Positions 35,404 through 44,808 of a stretch of 63,777 nt of DNA are shown one piece after another (the stretch's first letter is position 1; each line of letters starts with the position of its first letter). The stretch spans positions 1 through 63,777 of the forward strand of contig CAJPGC010000035.1 of NCBI GenBank assembly GCA_905339405.1, read 5' to 3'. The notes under the pieces were generated by a model. The model was not told the origin of the DNA. It did no database searches and worked only from the letters and a program-made list of their open reading frames with translations. The position numbers and the translations under genes were made by a program. Source of the DNA: an uncultured bacterium (GTDB taxonomy: Bacteria; Desulfobacterota; GWC2-55-46).

Positions 35404-37107
35404 TTAGTCGACTGCCTGGGTTGCCTGCAAGACCTCTTCTATCGTCGTGTGCCCGGCCAGCGCTGTGCGTATGCCCTGGTGGCGGAGCGTCCGGAAGCCT
35501 TTTTTCCTGGCGGTCTCCAGCACGTTGCTGCCCGGCGACTTGGCGAGTATGAGCGACCTTATCTCCTCGTCCATGAGCAACACCTCGTAGATGCCTACCC
35601 TTCCCTTGAGCCCGCTCCCGGCGCATGCCGGACAGCCCGCTCCCCTGTAAAGGAGCGGAGACTTTCCCTGGAACCTTACGCCGAGCTCCTCGAAAAACCT
35701 CGGGTCAGCCTCGAACGGAGAGCTGCACGCCTTGCAAATCTTTCTTATGAGCCTTTGGCCTACGATGCAGGAGACGGCCGAAGAGACGAGATAGGGCTCT
35801 ATGCCCATGTCAAGGAGCCTTGAGATAGTGCCGATGGCGTCGTTCGTGTGTATGGTCGATATGACGAGGTGCCCGGTCAACGCCGCGTGAATCGCTATCT
35901 CTGCCGTTTCCCTGTCCCTTATCTCGCCTATCATCACTATGTCCGGGTCCTGCCTCAATATGTGTCTGAGGGCGCTGGCAAAAGTTATGCCGACCTTCGC
36001 GTTAACCTGCACCTGGTTTACGCGCTTGAGGTGATACTCGACCGGGTCTTCGACAGTTACGATATTTTTTTCGAGCGAGTTGACGAGGTTCAAAAGCGTG
36101 TAGGCGGTCGTCGTCTTTCCGCTGCCTGTCGGGCCAGTAAGAAGGACCATACCGAACGGCCTCCTTACGACCTTCTTCAGAATGTCGAGCGTGTCGGGAA
36201 GCGGCGTCAGGCGATCAAGCTCGAGCGTCATCGAGCCCTTGTCAAGGAGCCTCATTACCGCCTTCTCTCCGAATATGGTCGGGAGCGTGGAAAGCCTTAT
36301 GTCGATGTCGCGGCTGCCGACTTTAACGACAAAGCGGCCGTCCTGCGGAAGCCGTTTTTCGGCTATGTCGAGCTCTCCCAAAACCTTAATCCTCGAAAGC
36401 ACGGCAGCGTGGAGCTTCAACGGCAGGTTGACAGTCTCCTTAAGAGAGCCGTCTATCCTCGAGCGCACTCTGAGGATGTCTTCGTCAGGCTCGACGTGTA
36501 TATCCGACGCCCCGTTCATCACGGCCTTCGAGAGCAGGTGGTTCACGAGCTGGACTAGCGTGGTGTCCCCTGCTATCTTCTCGAGCTTCTCCGGCAACTC
36601 CTCCTCGCCCTTCAGAAGCTCTACGCCCAACGTCTCGACCTTGTTTACGGCCTCCTCGAGAGACGACCCCATGCCCCTGTACTGGGCCAGCGCCTTCATT
36701 ATCTCTGTCTCAGTGGTGACGGCCGGCTCGATGTTGAAGCCCGTGAGTTTTTTCATCTCATCAATGGCGAAGACGTCCAAAGGGTCGAGCATTGCGGCCT
36801 TCAGTGTGTCTCCCTCGAGAGAGACCGGGACGACCATGTACTTCCTGGCCGCAGTCTCTGGGATGAGTTTCAAAACGCCGGGGTCGATGATGACTGACGA
36901 GAGCATGACCGAGGGAAGGCCGTACTGGTCCGCGAGCGCGTCCGAGATGTCCTTTTCAGTGCAGTAGCCGAGGCTGACGAGCACCTTGCCGACCCGCTGG
37001 TTGGTCCTCTTGCCTTCGGCAAGGGTCTCCGCGAGCTGGGCCTGGGTGATTATTCCTTTTTCCTTGAGTATCTCTCCGAGAGGCCGGAGCTTTTTGATGA
37101 CAGACAT
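35404..37107 (-). CDS. pilB: pilus extension ATPase PilB/MshE with N-terminal MshEN domain
   Basis: 567 residues. The N-terminal MshEN/T2SSE_N domain (about 6-145) carries two repeats (PLGEILKEKGIITQAQL and RVGKVLVSLGYCTEKDI) related to the cyclic di-GMP binding motif of MshE. The hexameric ATPase has an Asp box, Walker A GPTGSGKTTT (325-334), Walker B IVMIGEIRDRETA and a four-Cys zinc site (CKAC ... CPAC). It powers pilus extension. First gene of the pilus operon with an extended -10 promoter at 37196-37204. No pilT retraction ATPase or prepilin peptidase is in the window. Confidence 0.93.
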   Translation of the reverse strand: MSVIKKLRPLGEILKEKGIITQAQLAETLAEGKRTNQRVGKVLVSLGYCTEKDISDALADQYGLPSVMLSSVIIDPGVLKLIPETAARKYMVVPVSLEGDTLKAAMLDPLDVFAIDEMKKLTGFNIEPAVTTETEIMKALAQYRGMGSSLEEAVNKVETLGVELLKGEEELPEKLEKIAGDTTLVQLVNHLLSKAVMNGASDIHVEPDEDILRVRSRIDGSLKETVNLPLKLHAAVLSRIKVLGELDIAEKRLPQDGRFVVKVGSRDIDIRLSTLPTIFGEKAVMRLLDKGSMTLELDRLTPLPDTLDILKKVVRRPFGMVLLTGPTGSGKTTTAYTLLNLVNSLEKNIVTVEDPVEYHLKRVNQVQVNAKVGITFASALRHILRQDPDIVMIGEIRDRETAEIAIHAALTGHLVISTIHTNDAIGTISRLLDMGIEPYLVSSAVSCIVGQRLIRKICKACSSPFEADPRFFEELGVRFQGKSPLLYRGAGCPACAGSGLKGRVGIYEVLLMDEEIRSLILAKSPGSNVLETARKKGFRTLRHQGIRTALAGHTTIEEVLQATQAVD

Positions 37108-37195
37108 TCCTGCACCTGAAAAAGGCCTGGCCTGGCCTGGATTGTTTTTTTCAGGGTGGACCTATCCGGGATGAGGGGTGTTGCGCGCCAGGAGG

Positions 37196-37204
37196 ATTAT
37201 ATCA
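37196..37204 (-). promoter_or_regulatory. extended -10 promoter for pilB operon
   Basis: The minus strand reads TGATATAAT, a perfect -10 hexamer with the TGn extension, which can work without a good -35. No convincing -35 is seen 17 bases upstream. It lies 38 bases downstream of the aclA terminator and about 90 bases before the pilB ATG, so it would start the pilus operon afresh. Confidence 0.55.
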
Positions 37205-37241
37205 GAAAATCAGGAAAAATGTGGTCTCAAGGCGAAATAAA

Positions 37242-37275
37242 GCAAGGCCCGCCCCCTTTCGGGGACGGGCCTTGC
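37242..37275 (-). terminator. intrinsic terminator after aclA
   Basis: On the minus strand GCAAGGCCCG and CGGGCCTTGC frame an inner CCCC/GGGG pairing with a single mismatch, giving a long GC-rich stem. A T-rich stretch TTTATTTCG follows. It lies 20 bases after the aclA stop and closes the icd-aclB-aclA unit. Confidence 0.85.
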
Positions 37276-37295
37276 TGAACGGCATTTTGTCTGAG

Positions 37296-40007
37296 TTAAC
37301 CTACGAACGAGCACTTGGAGGCCGCCGTCCTGGTGTCCATGTTGCGGCCCCTGTTGATGTGGTCGTCTATCTCCGCTGCGCAGCCTATCATCCTTCCGAA
37401 GAGGAAGGTGGTAAAGGCGGCGGACTCGACTTCCCTGTCGGTCATCTTGCCGGAGTTGAACGCCTCCCAGACTATCTTGAGGAGGATTACGGCGATGACC
37501 GCGTCCACGTTTACGCAGTAGACGTTGCTGGAGACCTTGCTCTCGAAGAGCGAGCGCACGAGGTTGTGGTAGAACTCGAGGAATACGTTGTATATCCCCT
37601 TTTCCTCGAACAAGGAGGCCACGAACCTTTCCCTGGGGTCGTAGTTGACTTCCTTGCCCTTGAAGACGGGGTGGTTGACGCAGGGTATCTTTATGTACTC
37701 GATGTTGCCGAGGGACTTCTGGTCGGCCTTGTACCTGGCGTAGCCCTTCGCGTACTCGTCGGCTATGGCCTTGAGGTCAATGCCGTGCTTCTTGTTCGAC
37801 GGGTCTGCAAGCCCCTTGCCCTTGAACCTGTCGATGAGGAACGCTATGGCCTCGAAGCCGTTTCCGCCGTGTGCGAAACCGGTGTGGGTAAGGAAGCCCA
37901 CGAAGGCCTTGTTAATCTGCACCCTTGCCGGGTCCTCCGGGCCGTCCGAACTTACGGCGCCCTTTGAGCCCTGGGCCGAGATGGTGCCCGGGCCGTTGGA
38001 GATGATGAGCCCGAGGAGCATGGAAAACTCTAACCTCTCCTTTTCGGCTGGCTTCCTGCCAATGAGCGCGAGGAATGACGCGTCGGTAAAGGACCACTTG
38101 GAGATGAGCTCGTCGTTCTTAACTCCGCAGAAGCTGTCCTTCGACTGCTTTTCAGCCGGGACGCTGCACCCGACGAACGAGGAGAATATCCTCGAGTACC
38201 ACGGCAGGGCCGTAAGGGTTATCTTGGAGATGCTCCTCTTAATGAGGGGCTCCCAGCCGAGGGTCGTCCAGATGGCCGCCAGCAGCGCATCTGACGAGGG
38301 GTTGCCTCCGGCCGCTTCCTTCACGAACTCGATGAATATTGACTTCTTGCCGAGGCCGTCGACTGTCTTGAGGAGCGTCTTTGCTGCGGCGTCGTCCTTG
38401 CCCGCCGTGAGGGATTTTTTCGCTTCCGCTGAAAGGCCCTTAACGAGCGCCTTGTGGTCGAACTTGTCGGTTGCGGTCTCAATGCCTGTTCCCTGGAAGG
38501 TCTCGAGGAGGAGGCTCGAGGCGTCGAGGGCAGCCCTCACCTTGCCTTTGCCGATTATCGAGATGGCGGCTGAAAGCACGCTGTTCGGCGAGCTCTCCGC
38601 TTCCCTCGCGGCATCTGCGGCGATGTTCGCGGCTTCGCCGTTCTGGTTGAGGTACGCGTTGAAGGCGGCGTTCGCCAGATTTTTGCCGTACTCGTCCGGG
38701 TACCTCTTGAGGAGCGAGAACACGAGGTTCTCCTCGAGGGACTTCTTGGAGCAGTCGAGTATCGATACGTTATGGACCTTCGTTACCTGCGTACCGGGGT
38801 CCATCATTGACGCGGCGGAGGTGTCCTTCATCGACTGCCTCGGGAACTGCGCGCCAATTTGCTTGTTGATGTGGTCTATCTGCTCGTCGTAGGGGCTCTC
38901 TGCCTTGACGACCGTTGCGTCGAGGTCCTTGGGAAGCTTTACATTGGCGTTGCTGCCGAACCAGCACTTGAGCGAAAGGTCGCCCTTAGGCGCGAAGTCC
39001 GGCTTGATGCCGTTGAGTTCCATGACCTTGGTCAGCGCTTCCGGTATGTATGCGATGTTCGTGACGACCGCGCCCTTTTTCGATACCACAGGGTTCTGCG
39101 GCGTGTAGATTGACTTTACGCCGAAGTAGTCCATGAACCACTTCTCTTTGGCGTTCGCGTCGTCACCTGATCCCGCGAGGCTTCCGGCATGTCCGCAGGC
39201 CTTCGTGAGCCTCGCCTTCCATCTTCCCACCACGCAGGCGACCGTAGGCTTGTTTATCTCGAGCTCGTGCTCGTAGTACCCGCCCGGCTCCACGTAGATG
39301 ATTGCGCCCTTGCTCCTGTCGTCGTTATCGAGGGCGTGGAAGAACTCCCTGGGGCCGTAATGGATGTAGACGTCCTTGCCGCTGGAGACGGAGGTCGTGG
39401 TGCCCCAGCCCTTCGTGAGGAGGTAGACGGCCATCGTGGTGGTGAAGTTGCCCGAGTTCGAGAAAAGGGCTATGGAGCCCTTTACGAGCGACTCTTCGGG
39501 CTTGTTGCCGCCGAGCGCGCCGCCTATCCTGACCTGGTTCCAGGCGTCGGCCACTCCGAGGCAGTTGCCGCCGAAGACGTCTATGCCGTTGGTCTGGCAG
39601 ATGGCCCTTATTATCCTCGCGTCAGAGGCCGAGACCTTTTCCGTGAGGATGATGACCTTTTTGAGCTCCGGGTTGTGCTTTACGGCTTCGGCCACGCCGT
39701 CCTTCACACCAGAGGGCGGGAGGTAGACGACGGCTGTGTTGAACTTGAGGCCTGCTTTGAGCCCCTCTTTCACAGAGTTGTATACCGGTATCTTGCCCAG
39801 CTTCGTGTCAAGCGCCTGTCCGGACCTGCCGGGCATCGTTCCGAAAACGATGTTGCCGCCCGAGTAGATGTGGCTTACCGGCGTGACGGTGCGGCTCTCG
39901 TTGCCGAGTATGTTCAGGACGCAAACCCTGTCTTCCCTGGTCGCTATCTGGCTCAGGGTGTTGACGCCGACATAGTAAGGGAATTTTTTTACGCCTTCCT
40001 TATGCAT
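37296..40007 (-). CDS. aclA: ATP citrate lyase large (alpha) subunit, enlarged form
   Basis: 903 residues. The N-terminal half is succinyl-CoA-ligase-alpha-like, with a CoA-binding fold and the phosphohistidine motif GHAGSLAGSG (His273). The C-terminal part is a citrate-synthase-like domain aligning by eye with human ACLY: THTGFAHGGNGFEA (His708), CVNHPVFKG (His779), YCVNVDAVIAV (Asp834) and LFGRMIGCAAEI. All expected catalytic residues are present. It cleaves citrate to acetyl-CoA and oxaloacetate with ATP and CoA, together with AclB. It is about 300 residues longer than the Chlorobium-type AclA as I recall it (about 610), with an unfamiliar helical segment around 420-580. Citryl-CoA synthetase is excluded because the lyase domain is fused. 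Confidence 0.88.
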   Translation of the reverse strand: MHKEGVKKFPYYVGVNTLSQIATREDRVCVLNILGNESRTVTPVSHIYSGGNIVFGTMPGRSGQALDTKLGKIPVYNSVKEGLKAGLKFNTAVVYLPPSGVKDGVAEAVKHNPELKKVIILTEKVSASDARIIRAICQTNGIDVFGGNCLGVADAWNQVRIGGALGGNKPEESLVKGSIALFSNSGNFTTTMAVYLLTKGWGTTTSVSSGKDVYIHYGPREFFHALDNDDRSKGAIIYVEPGGYYEHELEINKPTVACVVGRWKARLTKACGHAGSLAGSGDDANAKEKWFMDYFGVKSIYTPQNPVVSKKGAVVTNIAYIPEALTKVMELNGIKPDFAPKGDLSLKCWFGSNANVKLPKDLDATVVKAESPYDEQIDHINKQIGAQFPRQSMKDTSAASMMDPGTQVTKVHNVSILDCSKKSLEENLVFSLLKRYPDEYGKNLANAAFNAYLNQNGEAANIAADAAREAESSPNSVLSAAISIIGKGKVRAALDASSLLLETFQGTGIETATDKFDHKALVKGLSAEAKKSLTAGKDDAAAKTLLKTVDGLGKKSIFIEFVKEAAGGNPSSDALLAAIWTTLGWEPLIKRSISKITLTALPWYSRIFSSFVGCSVPAEKQSKDSFCGVKNDELISKWSFTDASFLALIGRKPAEKERLEFSMLLGLIISNGPGTISAQGSKGAVSSDGPEDPARVQINKAFVGFLTHTGFAHGGNGFEAIAFLIDRFKGKGLADPSNKKHGIDLKAIADEYAKGYARYKADQKSLGNIEYIKIPCVNHPVFKGKEVNYDPRERFVASLFEEKGIYNVFLEFYHNLVRSLFESKVSSNVYCVNVDAVIAVILLKIVWEAFNSGKMTDREVESAAFTTFLFGRMIGCAAEIDDHINRGRNMDTRTAASKCSFVG

Positions 40008-40041
40008 ATCGATTCACCTTGTTGTTTTTTGTGTGTACGGG

Positions 40042-41352
40042 CTATACGCCCGCGGGCTGCTTCGCGCTCTTCTTGGCCCCTGATTCGAGCCCGAGGCTCT
40101 CGGCCACCTGCTTCCTGCCGTCCTTCTCCATCCACATGTCGATATTGAGGGCGTAGTTGACGACCTCGCTCATGGCGCTGTCGTGGCCGAATATCCTGTA
40201 AGGGAGTTTGAGGTTCTCCAGCGTGTCCCTCATGTACGACATTCCGCGTATGAGGTTCGGGCCACCCCTGCCGATGACGACGAAAAGAGGCGTCGGGCCG
40301 TAGGTGTTGAAGTGGTCGCGAAGGGCGTCGGCCATCGCCCTGAAGGTCTCGTATATGTCGGTGTTGTTCGCCTTGCCGCCGATGACGAACAGCACGTTGG
40401 ACTGCCTTATCCAGTACTTGAAGACAATCTTCGATATTTGGAACATCTTCTCGTAAGGAGGGTTGCCGCCGAAGTCCGAGGATATCGTGGCCCTCTCGCC
40501 GAGGAGCTCAGTCACCAGGGCGTTCGCGCCGCCGCCGAAAGTGGGAGCGGTGATGGTGCCCTTGGGGTTCATTACGAACACGTCGGACTGGCCCTGGTAG
40601 GTCCTCAGCTGGTTTATCTCCTGCTCGAACTCGGAGTAGTCCGACGCGAAGAGGTGCGCCGGAAGGTCTAACCTCTTCCAGGCCGGGTTGTCGATGTCGA
40701 ACGAGCACTTGAAGTCGCAGGCGACCGGCACGAGCCTTCCCTTGGCGTCAGGCATCATCCTTATGGGGTTGAGCTCGAGCGTCGAGAGACCGTAGTTGTT
40801 GTACAGCGTCCAGAGCTTCGGCAGGTTCTGCACCAGAGGGCTTATAATCTCCGGGGGCGCGCCGAGCTCGGTCAGGGCGTTTGATATGTGGAAGCTCTTG
40901 AGGCCCGTAAGCGGGTCGAAGGGCACTTCCCTTATCTTGTCCTTGGGCAGCTCCTCGATGTCCATGCCGCCGTGGTGGGTGATGGTCATCATCGGGGCCC
41001 TGTACAGGGTCGAGTCGGTTATCGAGAAGTAGACCTCGTGCTCCGCGGGCACTCCGCCCTCGAAGGTCACGCCGTCGGCCTTCGCGGAGTTGTTCCCGAA
41101 CTTGTGCTCGATGAAGTAAAGGCGCTCCTTCTCCTGGAGGGCGTGCGGGAGGTCCTTGGCCCTTCCGATGAGGCCTGATTTACCCTTCTTGCCTACGCCG
41201 CCCTTGAAGATGGGCTTTATGAATACCTGGCCGCATCTCTTGATGAGGTCTTTTATCTGGTCCACGCTCGCTTCGGGTCCGAGGACCTCCGCGTGCGGGT
41301 ATTCGACCTTTCTCAAGAGCTTGTGGCCCCAGTAGAGGCCTGTGAGCTGCAT
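40042..41352 (-). CDS. aclB: ATP citrate lyase beta (ATP-grasp) subunit
   Basis: The 436-residue protein has an ATP-grasp N-terminal domain (about 1-235; VFIKPIFKGGVGKKGKSGL, STLELNPIRM). The C-terminal citrate-binding, Rossmann-like domain contains FVIGGKANNTDIYETF and FVVIGRGGPNLIRGMSY, matching by eye the IFVRRGGPNYQEG citrate site of human ACLY. That citrate-binding region separates it from succinyl-CoA synthetase beta. It lies 47 bases after icd and 34 before aclA. Together they form one transcription unit. Confidence 0.88.
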   Translation of the reverse strand: MQLTGLYWGHKLLRKVEYPHAEVLGPEASVDQIKDLIKRCGQVFIKPIFKGGVGKKGKSGLIGRAKDLPHALQEKERLYFIEHKFGNNSAKADGVTFEGGVPAEHEVYFSITDSTLYRAPMMTITHHGGMDIEELPKDKIREVPFDPLTGLKSFHISNALTELGAPPEIISPLVQNLPKLWTLYNNYGLSTLELNPIRMMPDAKGRLVPVACDFKCSFDIDNPAWKRLDLPAHLFASDYSEFEQEINQLRTYQGQSDVFVMNPKGTITAPTFGGGANALVTELLGERATISSDFGGNPPYEKMFQISKIVFKYWIRQSNVLFVIGGKANNTDIYETFRAMADALRDHFNTYGPTPLFVVIGRGGPNLIRGMSYMRDTLENLKLPYRIFGHDSAMSEVVNYALNIDMWMEKDGRKQVAESLGLESGAKKSAKQPAGV

Positions 41353-41399
41353 AACTACCCTCCGTTGTCGTTAGTCAAATGAACGGTTCTCAAATACCG

Positions 41400-43652
<2,253 letters not shown>

Positions 43653-43733
43653 TTAAGGAATTCCGCGCACGCGTTTCGATATGCGCATATGTCTTGCTTT
43701 TCTTGGAAACGGCCGGTCTGTTTTGAGGCAATG

Positions 43734-43762
43734 ACTAAAACAGATTTCCCGTGTTTTGTCAA
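43734..43762 (-). promoter_or_regulatory. possible second promoter (P2) for icd, overlapping an inverted repeat
   Basis: Minus strand TTGACA (43762-43757), 17-base spacer, TTTAGT (43739-43734, four of six matches). The -10 lies in one arm of a perfect inverted repeat, TCTGTTTT (43717-43724) and AAAACAGA (43737-43744), spaced by 12 bases, which could be an operator or an RNA stem. It is downstream of the riboswitch terminator, so it would bypass it. The -10 is weak and the call is tentative. Confidence 0.4.
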
Positions 43763-43813
43763 ACATTTTAGAGCCGCTGCGGCCCCGCCTGGAGGCAGCC
43801 TTTTCAAGGCAAT

Positions 43814-43874
43814 AAAAAACCGCCTGGCCGCGAAATAGCATGGCTTTTGGCCAAGCTTTTTCTGCCCAGACGGT
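43814..43874 (-). terminator. intrinsic terminator of the ZTP riboswitch expression platform
   Basis: On the minus strand ACCGTCTGG (43874-43866, part of the aptamer 3' hairpin loop and stem) can pair with CCAGGCGGT (43827-43819), nine pairs with one G-U, followed immediately by a run of T (43819-43814). The same 3' arm, as GGCCAGGC, can instead pair locally with GCTTGGCC just upstream. Ligand binding that locks the aptamer hairpin would remove the first, best-placed stem. This is the normal logic of a terminating ZTP riboswitch, but it is inferred here. Confidence 0.75.
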
Positions 43875-43942
43875 CGGCTTTGAATATTAAAGACCCCGCT
43901 CCCCGGTGGTGTCCACCTTCGTTCCGTCAGTTACGGGTGTCT
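43863..43942 (-). promoter_or_regulatory. ZTP (pfl/ZMP) riboswitch aptamer upstream of icd-aclB-aclA
   Basis: On the minus strand the segment shows, in order: P1 left arm AGACACCC; the conserved ACTGACGGAAC; a P2 stem GGTGG/CCACC with loop ACA; CCGGGGAGCG; P1 right arm GGGGTCT; an AT-rich linker; and the 3' signature GCCGACCGTCTGGGCAG. The GACGG of the first conserved block can pair with CCGTC of the last to form the family pseudoknot. This agrees closely with the ZTP riboswitch consensus as I know it, including the GCCGACCGTCTGGGC end seen in crystallised examples. Such RNAs bind ZTP/ZMP, the signal of 10-formyl-tetrahydrofolate shortage, and switch on downstream genes. A hairpin GACCG-CAAG-CGGTC sits just 5'. 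Confidence 0.88.
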
Positions 43943-43972
43943 GACCGCTTGCGGTCTATTTTGAGCGGCATT

Positions 43973-44001
43973 AGAGTAGTACAAAAGAGCTGTTTTGTCA
44001 A
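43973..44001 (-). promoter_or_regulatory. promoter P1 for the ZTP riboswitch-icd-acl transcript
   Basis: Minus strand perfect TTGACA (44001-43996), 17-base spacer and TACTCT (43978-43973; TA and final T conserved). The predicted start is near 43966, about 24 bases before the aptamer. The spacer holds an inverted repeat ACAAAA/TTTTGT (43981-43986 and 43993-43998) that could be an operator. It begins within 10 bases of the HIT gene stop, so the riboswitch transcript is probably independent of the upstream operon. Confidence 0.65.
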
Positions 44002-44008
44002 GCCCCTT

Positions 44009-44509
44009 TTAGCCGTTGGTGTCGTCTGTATCAAGCCGCTGGAAGTACGGCAGCAGCCTTGTAAGAGTGGCGAGAAGGTGTTCCGGGATGACCTTGGTGT
44101 CTGAGAGGACCGGCATGAAGTTCATATCGCCGTTCCACCTCGGCACGACGTGCGTGTGCAGGTGGTCTTCTATCCCCGCGCCAGCGGCCCTGCCGACGTT
44201 CATGCCTATGTTGAACCCGGCCGGGTTTAATTCCTTTTTGAGGACGGTGACCGAGTGGCGGAGCAGCCTGAAGAAATCAAGGGCCTCTTCAGGCGTGAGC
44301 TCCTCGACGTTGGCGACGTGGCGCTGCGGCGCGATCATCAGGTGGGCGCTGTTGTAGGGAAACTTGTTGAGCATCACCAGAGAGACCGCTCCGTTGAAGA
44401 GCACGAGGCCTTCTTCGGGGCTTTTCTTGCGGGCGGCGCAGAATATGCACCCGCCCGGGTCTCCTGACTGGACGTACTCGGAGCGCCAGGGGGCCCACAG
44501 CTGCTTCAC
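44009..44509 (-). CDS. HIT-domain protein
   Basis: The 166-residue protein has the histidine triad EDHLHTHVVPRW (His116, His118, His120) and an N-terminal zinc-type pair CIFC (Cys21, Cys24), a layout seen in Ap4A phosphorylase-like HIT proteins. Members hydrolyse or phosphorolyse dinucleoside polyphosphates or AMP-linked compounds; the substrate here is unknown. It overlaps ihfB by 4 bases and ends the rpsA-sppA-ihfB operon. No U-run terminator is seen between its stop and the P1 promoter. Confidence 0.88.
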   Translation of the reverse strand: MKQLWAPWRSEYVQSGDPGGCIFCAARKKSPEEGLVLFNGAVSLVMLNKFPYNSAHLMIAPQRHVANVEELTPEEALDFFRLLRHSVTVLKKELNPAGFNIGMNVGRAAGAGIEDHLHTHVVPRWNGDMNFMPVLSDTKVIPEHLLATLTRLLPYFQRLDTDDTNG

Positions 44510-44790
44510 TTGTCTTCGTTGATCCTTTCCCTTATCTCTTTGCCGGCCTTGAAGAACGGCACCTTCTTGGCGTCGATGAAGATGTTCTCGCCGGACTTGG
44601 GGTTTCTCCCCTGCCTGCCGTCGCGCTCCTTTATCTTGAAGCTGCCGAAGCCGCGTATCTCCACCTTGTCCCCCTGGGACAGGCTCTGCGCCATCGACTC
44701 GAACAGGGTCTCGACGATTATCTCGACGTCCTTCCTCGAGAAGTTAGTGACCTTGGCGGCTACCGCCTCTATAAGCTCACTTTTGGTCAT
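44506..44790 (-). CDS. ihfB: integration host factor beta-like DNA-binding protein
   Basis: 94 residues of the HU/IHF fold with the signature GFGSFKIKERDGRQGRNPKS (about 47-66) and the DNA-intercalating Pro in the beta arm. The opening MTKSELIEAVA and position after rpsA-sppA fit IHF beta. The start is preceded by AAAAGGAGGCAG, a strong ribosome binding site. It bends DNA and may help pilus or other promoters, but none was tested. Confidence 0.9.
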   Translation of the reverse strand: MTKSELIEAVAAKVTNFSRKDVEIIVETLFESMAQSLSQGDKVEIRGFGSFKIKERDGRQGRNPKSGENIFIDAKKVPFFKAGKEIRERINEDK

Positions 44791-44808
44791 GTTACAGCTG
44801 CCTCCTTT

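Noticed and set aside
37121-37140. Tandem GGCCT repeats before pilB, similar to a stretch near 62607
   Set aside because: Only two or three short units with no partner structure; likely chance in GC-rich DNA.
37765-38892. 375-codon plus-strand frame opposite aclA
   Set aside because: Antisense shadow; no start signal or known motif.
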